22,452 nucleotides of DNA, taken from the NCBI GenBank assembly GCA_002391195.1, contig DGRZ01000049.1, positions 41,076 to 63,527 of the forward strand, read 5' to 3'. Numbering within the stretch: the stretch's first letter is position 1; each line of letters begins with the position of its first letter. The position numbers and the translations under genes are program-made. The stretch is from Fibrobacter sp. UBA4375 (lineage in GTDB: Bacteria; Fibrobacterota; Fibrobacteria; Fibrobacterales; Fibrobacteraceae). The notes under the pieces are model-generated. The model made no database searches. It saw only the letters and a list, made by a program, of their open reading frames with translations, and was not told the DNA's origin. This document shows positions 5,579 to 12,815 of this stretch, in pieces.

Positions 5579-8500
5579 TTAAGGTTTGGTGTTGAAGGTC
5601 CAACTTTCAGAAATATTTTTCATGAATATGGGTCCGTTGTTTTGGCTTGCCGCTCCGGAACTTGTCCAGGAAATCATAGAAATATATACCATGCCATTTG
5701 TAGAAACTGCTATCTCCGGAGCAAATCCATAAAGATTGTACCCATGGCTAGCATAGAACGGACCCTTGAAATACGGAAGCTGGTTTTCGCCATAAGGATT
5801 CCAACGAATGCCATCGTAGAAATAAGCGTGACAATGAGAGAATCCTCGACCGTTATCATCGATAATTGCATAAACCTTGCCGTTAAAGGAGGTTACCCTG
5901 ATATTTGTTGGTAACATACCCTCTTGAAGGTTTGTGCCATTATCTAACGACAAGCCCGAAAGGCTGACCGGTCCTTTCTTAACATAAGGCCCAGCCTTAC
6001 CAACCACAGAAGATCGATTGATATACCCAAGATACACCGTATTCCCGTTGGATGCAAGACTGATACTCCCCATTTCCTTGGATATTAGCGAAGGAGCAAT
6101 TTTTTCGGAATACGAAGTATTATATATGGCATAATATGAATTGTACAAATAGGTGTTGTCCGTGAAGGTTATCAAGAATACTTTCGTGCTGGTAAACACT
6201 CCATTCACATCCCTTGCCGTGAGAGTGTTCGAAATGGATTTCTCCGTCCATTTTGATCCCGTCCAATAGCTGAAATAGGGATGATTTTCCTTAGCGTAGG
6301 TCACTACCGGATTATTATTGTCGGTGTTATAGGTCAAATTCAGCGAAGTTGCACCGCTAATAGGCTGGCCTACTGCCGTCCAAGCCGAATTAACCGAAGC
6401 GGTCTTGTAAACATAAAGTTTATTTGCCGTCGTAAGTATGGCCAAGAATACCGCAGAATTACTCTGATCGTTAATACTGGTCATTCGCATAGCCACTACA
6501 GAATCTTCAAGGGAGATGTTCGAAATGTTTGCCCAGCTTTGTCCGTTATAGTATTTTGTTACAATTGTATTTCCTGGGATTGCATAGGCAACAACTAAAT
6601 TTGTACCGAAGGTGGTTATCGCAGGCGGTGTACGCACGGTAGATTTTTGCAAAACTGTATCACTTGCCGCGGCAAGATTTTTCCAAGCGCGTTGCACATA
6701 CACCGTACGGCAGAACATTTCAGCCTGGTGGCGGTTCATAAACGTCACATCAGGATTTGCAGAAGAACTATCCCTAAAGTCTAGGCACACACTTATGGTA
6801 CCTTCGGAAGTGGGACGTCTAAAGGCATCATTGAACTGAGCGATGTTCGTATCCAAAGAACCGTCGGCTTTGCCCTTGTAGAACGTACTACCCACATTAC
6901 TAAACCGCCAATAGTATTCCCTTAGATTGTCGTTTCCAAGCGTCCCTTTTACCGATTGGGCTCCACTCCACTCCGGAGAATAGTAATAGAGCGCTTCACC
7001 ACTTTGCGCTTCGTCACCGCTCCAGGGATAAATTGTATCCACGGCCGTGATTTTTCCAATTGGGAGATTTGCAGATGTTAACACGTTCACATAAGTCGTA
7101 TCGCGGAACACGGCTTTGGTACTGCTTTCTTGGGCGGATACGACACAATATAGGTTCACGCCCAAATTGCTCATACTCTCTCTATACGAATAGAATCTAC
7201 CCGTATACTTCAGATGCACATCATCTTCCAACGATTGTTTTGTACTTGCATTGAAGCATTGCCAACTGTACCAATCGATTCCTTGCCATACACTATTGGT
7301 ATCTGCATCCAATAAAATCACGTCTCCCTTTGCAACATACTTTACAGAGGCATCCACAGAAATTGTCGGTATCTCCGTAGAATAAATTATTTTCATGGTA
7401 GACGTAGCAACATTCCCATCATCGTCAGTTGCTCGTGCCACACAAGAGAAGTTCGCCGTAGCAGTAGGTGCTGTCCACGTCGTATCAAAGGTAGAAACCG
7501 TTTTCCAATTACTGTTAATCGCTGCAGCATCACGACCGCAACTCCATTCCCGTTTTGCAATAAACCCTTTCTTGTCTTGGGCTGTGGCATTGAGAACTAT
7601 TGCATAACCCTCTCGAACAATAGCCGAATCACGGGCGACTTTCACTGTAGGCGGATCCAATTCCACTACAAAGCGGGTGGTATCCTTTGCCGTAAGGTCG
7701 TCGTCGTCCTTCACCTGCACAATGCAGAGGTAGAGGCTATACGGTTCCGATGGCATTATCGCTTGGTACGTTGCCTTGCCTGAAGTCAATTTGCTTAAGA
7801 TGTTATTGTCACTACCGGGTCCACAGCCCCACTCATAAGAAACAATCCGTCCTGGCAACGTCGCTTCCGAAGAATCCTTAGCATTAGCATAGAGGCTGAC
7901 CGTATCCTTAATAGAAACATTAAAGGATTCGTTCACGGTAACCGTAGGCGGTGCGCGGAAAACCTTATAAACGACAGTATCCAACGAATAGAGCAAAGGT
8001 TCCTCGGCGTCGGCGGCACGCATAACGCAATAGTAGTTTCCGGCCGTTTCTGGCATGGAAATTACCGGTGTCAGCGTATTGCCGCGACCTTGCCACAAGC
8101 TAACCCAGCTAGCCGGCTTTAAGTTATTCAAGTTGCGATCGCAAGCCAAATCCACATCTATGGGGCCGCCTAACGTATTTCCCGTAGTATACTTTACTTG
8201 TTCCTGGTCTTTAATAGTGACATTCTTACTGTGAATATTCAAGCGAATTGTCGGAATGTCCTTGATGACGTTGAAAGTCATGGCAACGGAATCCTTCTGA
8301 TTATCGTCATCAACTGCAAAGACGTAGCACTTGTAATTTGCGACCTCGTTATTCGGCAATTGAATCTCCATGGAGTCCGTAACTGGATTTTCTAGCTTCG
8401 TAACAGCAAAGGCTGTGTAGGCACCCGTACCACAACGGTAGCCCACTTCCTTGACTCTTCCATACTTGTCCTTAGCCGTGTACTCGAACTTGTGCTTGGA

Positions 8501-10897
8501 ATTCACCTTCTTGTCGATAGTTTCCTCGTTATCGTCTACAGTAATGGTCGGAGGATCCTTGATGACATTGACCTGCAAGGTGTCCGTAGCCGTCTTACCT
8601 TGGTTATTGGTTGCAACGACAACAATCCTTTTCGTTCCGGGGCTTGTCCAAGACTTCTGGGGATTCTGGGTGTTTTTAGGGAAACAGTTGTCAGTCTTAT
8701 TACTACCGTCAAAGCACGTCCAGTCCAGCGATGTAATTGCACCACTTCCGTCATTAGGAATCACTTCTGTCACCAAGAAGATTTCGTCATTCAGGGAAAT
8801 AGTCGTATCATAGACCGGAGACGTAATGGTCACCATAGGCCCGTCACTATAGAATCCGAATCGCACCGTATTCGAAACAGCTCCGTTGTCAGCCACAGCA
8901 TGCATCGTATATCGAACGTTGGGGACAACACTTGCAGGGACATTTTCCTTCTTCAATTTAATCGTTGCAGTCCCGTTAGAAACATCGGTCTGACGGGGAT
9001 TGTCTCCAGGAATATTTGAAATCCAGGTCACCACAGAAACAGGAGGCTTGGCATCTACGTCAACCGCCACTTTAAAGGTTAATTCATCTGAGTTGCCAGC
9101 CATAGCAGAACTAGCGTTATTTACAGTAAGAGTCATATTTGTAGCAGAAACCACAAAGGTAAACGTCGTATCGCTGCGGTAACCAGCACTGTCTGTCGCC
9201 GCAAGTTTGAAGGTGTATGTACCGTCCGATAAGCCGACAAAATCTACGCTCCACGCATGGCTGGTCAAGTTAGAAAAGTGGCATGGGCTATCCTTCACCC
9301 CGCACGTATCCTTACCAAGCACAGCCACCGCTGTCTTCACCTGGGAGCCATAGTCACTGAATCTTCCGGACGCGACGAAGGCTCGGACAGCAATTGTATC
9401 TTCAATGCCCTTGACATTGTAGATGCGTGGTGGTGCAGGGTCTTTGAGCAAAATAAGAGGCAGCTCTTTCTCGTCACCTGCATTGATGTTTGGAGTCCTG
9501 GTGGTAACCTTTATAAAGCCCCGGCCAGTTTCATCGGAGGCGGTCAGTTTGAACGTTCCGGCAGGCAGGTCAGACACCCTGAATTCTCCCTTGGCGTTGG
9601 TGCTAGCGGTATAAATGTTACTAGTGTCGGCTGAATTGACCAAGGTTATCTTGATTCCAGAGTGGACGGACAGACCCTCGAACTTGGCGGTTCCTATAAA
9701 GTCACAAGTAGACTTGCTTGGACCCAGGTAAAAATAACGCGGTCGCTTACCCTTGCTGGTCTTGATTTTTTCGGCAACCACGGTATCGTAGCCATCGGTC
9801 ACCCACACGTCCCAAGAGAAATACCTGCCCGTAAAGCCCAATTTTTTCAGTTCATTCTCTCCGTTTTCAATAACAGCAAAACTTGTGGAAGTACTGTTCT
9901 TTAGCACCAAGTCGTAAACATTAGACAGGTTCAGATCGCTTTCCTGGTTGTCCGGTGTGGGAGCTACACGAACATAGTACCTCAATTGCTCTTCGTTATC
10001 CCTGTCGTGTCCCTCATAGAACAATCGGAAGGCCTCCACCGTATCACTTATCCTCTGTTGGTCGTCCGGGCCCAAGATTTTGATAGTGGGCAACTGGTTG
10101 AAATGCAAGAAAGCACTGTCCTTCGTGGTATTCTTGTCGTCGTCAGTGACAATAATGTAAATCTTCTGATTTCCAAGGCTGTCCGTAAGGGTTGAATCGT
10201 AGGGAATCGTGATTGTCAGGCTATCCGAGGTTTCACTCTTGGTATACTTCCAATCCTTCGCCTCGCGTTTACCTGCCGCATCCAAATCAACCTTGAAAGA
10301 GGTTATCGTACCGAATGAATCTAGCGCAAGTATGGGGAACGTAACAGGACTCTTGGCCCTGGTCCAAAGAGTATCTTTAGGAACGCCTAAATAAGGCGGC
10401 GTGTTGATGACTCTGATAAACTGGTCTTTGCCGGCAGTATCCGTTGCACTATTTCCGTCAACGGCCACAAACAGGGGAGAGTACACGCCCTCCTTCATAT
10501 AGACCCAGGATTGAGGGGTGGCGTTGTGCCCTGTTACCAGGGCCTTCTTCATTTGGTCCTTCCCCTTGCCGGTGGTATCCTTTACAAGACTGTCCAGAAT
10601 CCATTGGTACAAGAAAATCTTGTCGGAGTTGTAGCGCAAGAAACCCATCATATGAACGGTATCGCCTATGGTGACCGTAACAGTATCATTTACGATTACA
10701 GAATCAGGGTTAGGCAGGTTGATAATGGAGTCGGCAAAGGCGTCGGGATTTTCAAAAGGAGTCTTGTAGATAAACACTACGGAGTGGTTGTTCCGCAAGT
10801 TCACGTTTTCCTTGATGGAGGACTCCCTGGAGCAGTTCACCAGAGCCATCGTACACAAGATCAACCCAAACAATAAAAACAAAGACTTTAACCGCAT
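5579..10897 (-). CDS. Giant surface lipoprotein with PKD/Ig-like repeats and propeller-like C-terminus
   Basis: A 1,772-residue lipoprotein. The signal peptide ends in lipobox LVNC with acylated Cys22. Residues ~60-270 hold two Ig/cadherin-like segments, and ~398-485 a carboxypeptidase-regulatory/CnaB-like domain (TNAKGEFRVSDLPAGTFKL). From ~490 to ~1275 there is a string of PKD/Ig-like modules. The last five (starting about 783, 881, 983, 1082, 1177) each carry a cysteine in a [WY]xC motif and another in an [YF]xCxV motif: pairs C822-C857, C919-C957, C1025-C1058, C1120-C1152 and C1214-C1251. A further pair is C1371-C1396. Residues ~1404-1772 contain repeated 'YYNGQSWANI' / 'YWTGSKWTEK' / 'YDGIRWNPYG' blades, like an outward-facing beta-propeller. 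The gene has an AGAGGA site 7 nt before ATG and a candidate -10 TATTAT at 10908-10913. I infer an adhesive or scaffolding surface role; no catalytic motif was seen and the ligand is unknown. Confidence 0.88.
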   Translation of the reverse strand: MRLKSLFLLFGLILCTMALVNCSRESSIKENVNLRNNHSVVFIYKTPFENPDAFADSIINLPNPDSVIVNDTVTVTIGDTVHMMGFLRYNSDKIFLYQWILDSLVKDTTGKGKDQMKKALVTGHNATPQSWVYMKEGVYSPLFVAVDGNSATDTAGKDQFIRVINTPPYLGVPKDTLWTRAKSPVTFPILALDSFGTITSFKVDLDAAGKREAKDWKYTKSETSDSLTITIPYDSTLTDSLGNQKIYIIVTDDDKNTTKDSAFLHFNQLPTIKILGPDDQQRISDTVEAFRLFYEGHDRDNEEQLRYYVRVAPTPDNQESDLNLSNVYDLVLKNSTSTSFAVIENGENELKKLGFTGRYFSWDVWVTDGYDTVVAEKIKTSKGKRPRYFYLGPSKSTCDFIGTAKFEGLSVHSGIKITLVNSADTSNIYTASTNAKGEFRVSDLPAGTFKLTASDETGRGFIKVTTRTPNINAGDEKELPLILLKDPAPPRIYNVKGIEDTIAVRAFVASGRFSDYGSQVKTAVAVLGKDTCGVKDSPCHFSNLTSHAWSVDFVGLSDGTYTFKLAATDSAGYRSDTTFTFVVSATNMTLTVNNASSAMAGNSDELTFKVAVDVDAKPPVSVVTWISNIPGDNPRQTDVSNGTATIKLKKENVPASVVPNVRYTMHAVADNGAVSNTVRFGFYSDGPMVTITSPVYDTTISLNDEIFLVTEVIPNDGSGAITSLDWTCFDGSNKTDNCFPKNTQNPQKSWTSPGTKRIVVVATNNQGKTATDTLQVNVIKDPPTITVDDNEETIDKKVNSKHKFEYTAKDKYGRVKEVGYRCGTGAYTAFAVTKLENPVTDSMEIQLPNNEVANYKCYVFAVDDDNQKDSVAMTFNVIKDIPTIRLNIHSKNVTIKDQEQVKYTTGNTLGGPIDVDLACDRNLNNLKPASWVSLWQGRGNTLTPVISMPETAGNYYCVMRAADAEEPLLYSLDTVVYKVFRAPPTVTVNESFNVSIKDTVSLYANAKDSSEATLPGRIVSYEWGCGPGSDNNILSKLTSGKATYQAIMPSEPYSLYLCIVQVKDDDDLTAKDTTRFVVELDPPTVKVARDSAIVREGYAIVLNATAQDKKGFIAKREWSCGRDAAAINSNWKTVSTFDTTWTAPTATANFSCVARATDDDGNVATSTMKIIYSTEIPTISVDASVKYVAKGDVILLDADTNSVWQGIDWYSWQCFNASTKQSLEDDVHLKYTGRFYSYRESMSNLGVNLYCVVSAQESSTKAVFRDTTYVNVLTSANLPIGKITAVDTIYPWSGDEAQSGEALYYYSPEWSGAQSVKGTLGNDNLREYYWRFSNVGSTFYKGKADGSLDTNIAQFNDAFRRPTSEGTISVCLDFRDSSSANPDVTFMNRHQAEMFCRTVYVQRAWKNLAAASDTVLQKSTVRTPPAITTFGTNLVVAYAIPGNTIVTKYYNGQSWANISNISLEDSVVAMRMTSINDQSNSAVFLAILTTANKLYVYKTASVNSAWTAVGQPISGATSLNLTYNTDNNNPVVTYAKENHPYFSYWTGSKWTEKSISNTLTARDVNGVFTSTKVFLITFTDNTYLYNSYYAIYNTSYSEKIAPSLISKEMGSISLASNGNTVYLGYINRSSVVGKAGPYVKKGPVSLSGLSLDNGTNLQEGMLPTNIRVTSFNGKVYAIIDDNGRGFSHCHAYFYDGIRWNPYGENQLPYFKGPFYASHGYNLYGFAPEIAVSTNGMVYISMISWTSSGAASQNNGPIFMKNISESWTFNTKP

Positions 10898-10991
10898 TAT
10901 TCAATCCTCTATAATACGTTCTTCACGATATAAATTTATCTTTTTTTATGAAAAAGGGGATGTGCAACCCTATTGTTTTTTGGGAGATTTT

Positions 10992-11822
10992 ATGGAAAAT
11001 ATTCCGCTTTGGTACGGTTTGTTTCTTTTTTTTGCCCTAGGTGCCTGTGTGGGTAGTTTTTACAATGTTATCGTGTATAGGATGCCCCGAGGAATTTCGC
11101 TTATAAACCCGCCATCTCATTGTCCCCTGTGCAAGAAGCGGATTCCCATTCGCTATAATCTGCCTATCGTGGGGTGGCTCTGGCTCCGTGGTAAAAGCGC
11201 CTGTTGCAAGCAACCCATCAGCGTAATTTACCCCATAGGAGAATCCTTGTGCGGGCTTCTGGGCGCCTTGGCCCTGTTTGCCACCAACTGGAATGTGGGG
11301 TGGACAGCTCCTATTGCTAATTGGGTTGATGCCTTGGCCATGTTCTGGCTGCTCTTGGGCATGTATCCCGTGTGCGCCGTCGATGTTCAGTACAAACTAA
11401 TCCCCGATTCCATTTCGGTAGGGGGAATCGTGGTGGGCCTGGTGCTTTCTATATTCCCGGGCGGGATTACTCCCTTCCAGAGCCTGATTGGTGCGGCCTG
11501 TGCCGGCGGCGGTCTTTGGCTCTTGGGATTTATAGCCTCGAAAATCCTGAAAAAAGAGGCCATGGGCTTTGGAGACGTCAAGCTATTGGCAGGCTATGGA
11601 GCATTGATGGGGCTGGACGGTGCTGTTGAGACCTTGATCCTTGCGGCGTTCCTTGGAATCGTTGTCATGATTCCCTGGGCAAAGATTATGGAAAAGAAGG
11701 GAAAATCGGACGGCTCGGGACAGATTCCCTTCGGCCCGTTTCTGGCGGTGGCAGCTCCGGTCATGTATTTGTGGGGACAACAGCTTCTAGACTTGTACGT
11801 GAAATTCATTTTTGCGGAGTAA
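10992..11822 (+). CDS. Prepilin peptidase (type IV leader peptidase, A24 family)
   Basis: A 276-residue inner-membrane aspartic protease that cleaves, and in many homologues N-methylates, type IV prepilins or type II secretion pseudopilins. The N-terminal domain has GSFYNVIVYRMPRG (21-34) and a zinc-type Cys motif (C44, C47 and C71/C72). The two catalytic aspartates are in VDVQYKLIPD (D131) and GFGDVKLL (D195). About seven hydrophobic segments follow the usual topology, and the length is normal. The second Cys pair reads SACCKQ where CxxC is usual. The ATG at 10992 is chosen over upstream codons because GGGAG lies 6 nt before it and the preceding frame is antisense to the lipoprotein promoter region. 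No pilin or secretion gene is adjacent. PilD, GspO or a TadV-like name cannot be chosen from this window. Confidence 0.92.
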   Translation: MENIPLWYGLFLFFALGACVGSFYNVIVYRMPRGISLINPPSHCPLCKKRIPIRYNLPIVGWLWLRGKSACCKQPISVIYPIGESLCGLLGALALFATNWNVGWTAPIANWVDALAMFWLLLGMYPVCAVDVQYKLIPDSISVGGIVVGLVLSIFPGGITPFQSLIGAACAGGGLWLLGFIASKILKKEAMGFGDVKLLAGYGALMGLDGAVETLILAAFLGIVVMIPWAKIMEKKGKSDGSGQIPFGPFLAVAAPVMYLWGQQLLDLYVKFIFAE

Positions 11823-11878
11823 AACGTTGTTCTGAGTCATCTCGCTACACGCCATCCTGACGCCACGAATCATCATTT

Positions 11879-11912
11879 GTCATCCTTCCGCAACGAAGTG
11901 GCGGAAGAATCC
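11879..11912. repeat. GTCATCC-type palindrome
   Basis: GTCATC followed by CTTCCGC (11885-11891) and GCGGAAG (11901-11907), ending in AATCC. It belongs to the same class as the palindromes near 15451, 15525, 15637, 19133, 21955 and 22034. It lies between the convergent prepilin peptidase and outer-membrane protein genes. Confidence 0.6.
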
Positions 11913-11929
11913 AGTCCCGAGAAAAATAA

Positions 11930-11955
11930 AAAGAGATTCCCGAAGGAATCTCTTT
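11930..11955 (-). terminator. Intrinsic terminator (bidirectional)
   Basis: A perfect 11-bp stem AAAGAGATTCC (11930-11940) / GGAATCTCTTT (11945-11955). On the minus strand the loop is TTCG and the stem is followed by TTTTTATTTTT, ending the outer-membrane protein gene whose stop is at 11978. On the plus strand it is followed by only a few T residues, but may also stop prepilin peptidase transcripts. Confidence 0.88.
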
Positions 11956-11977
11956 TGCTTAATTCAACCGTTCTGGA

Positions 11978-12685
11978 TTAGAACATAAACCAGGTCAGGT
12001 ACACCTTGGTAGCGAGGGCGAAATCCAAGAAGGAGCCTTCGCCAGCCGGGTCGCTTTCAGAGAAGTAACCAATTCCAAGACCGATTTTTCCGGTAAGGAA
12101 CAGGTTGTTGACAAGTTCGGCATGGGCGCCCAACAGGAGGTTAATCTGGATTTGCATCAAGTCAATGTCATTGCTGGCGGTAACGGCTTGACCTGCCACA
12201 TTGAGGGTCTGGGGGCTGGTGTAGATGAATTCACCGCCAACAGACACCGGCAAGAAGTCCTTCTTGATGAAGAAATCAAAACCAGCACCGACGCTCAATT
12301 CGGTATAGTTGTCCTTACCCTTCTGTTCCTGACCGCCGTTGGGGGTGTAGGAGGATTCTCCATGGTGGTACATGCCCAGGATGGCAGACAGTTCCATATT
12401 TTCGTTCAGCTTGAACACTAGGCGAATGTTACCCGCGTTGTTCAACAGACCGCCGACGTCAACGCCAGCACCGAAGAATGCACCGCCAGAAGACTTCTTT
12501 TCCTTCTTCTTTTCTGCCTTCTTGGGAGCGGGAGCGGCTTCTTCTTCCTCTTCCTCTTCTTCGTAGGCGGGGGCCTTCGTCACCTGGGCCGGGGCTTCTT
12601 CTTCTTCGTATTCTTCTTCGTCCTGGGCATAGCCGTAGCTGCAGAGAGCCATAGCAATGACGGCAGAAAGGAATATCTTCTTCAT
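11978..12685 (-). CDS. Outer-membrane beta-barrel-like protein with acidic/Pro-Ala-Lys linker
   Basis: A 235-residue exported protein. A signal peptide (MKKIFLSAVIAMALCSYGYA, likely cleaved before QDEEE) is followed by a low-complexity region of poly-Glu, Ala-Pro and Lys runs (about 21-66). A C-terminal domain of about 165 residues is made of alternating amphipathic strands and ends in phenylalanine (TKVYLTWFMF), as expected for a small outer-membrane barrel. Strand-like phrases such as GAFFGAGVDVGG, NYTELSVGAGFDFFI and NLFLTGKIGLGIGYF support this. I do not recognise a specific family. Expression is likely strong: a perfect consensus sigma70 promoter and an AAGGAG site 10 nt before the ATG lie upstream, and a strong terminator follows. 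The charged linker could span or contact the periplasm or peptidoglycan, which is an inference only. Confidence 0.85.
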   Translation of the reverse strand: MKKIFLSAVIAMALCSYGYAQDEEEYEEEEAPAQVTKAPAYEEEEEEEEAAPAPKKAEKKKEKKSSGGAFFGAGVDVGGLLNNAGNIRLVFKLNENMELSAILGMYHHGESSYTPNGGQEQKGKDNYTELSVGAGFDFFIKKDFLPVSVGGEFIYTSPQTLNVAGQAVTASNDIDLMQIQINLLLGAHAELVNNLFLTGKIGLGIGYFSESDPAGEGSFLDFALATKVYLTWFMF

Positions 12686-12730
12686 TGGGATTCTCCTTGA
12701 AATGAGAGTTTTTGATGTTAATCTTATCTA

Positions 12731-12759
12731 ATTATAAAAATTGTTCACAAAAGTGTCAA
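12731..12759 (-). promoter_or_regulatory. Perfect consensus sigma70-type promoter
   Basis: On the minus strand TTGACA (12754-12759) and TATAAT (12731-12736) are separated by exactly 17 bp, with no mismatch to the consensus. The predicted start near 12724 leaves a leader of about 39 nt containing AAGGAG before the ATG at 12685. Confidence 0.9.
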
Positions 12760-12815
12760 TAATCCACCATTCTATGCAATTAATTCCGAAATCTGAACTC
12801 CGAATTCCGAACAAG

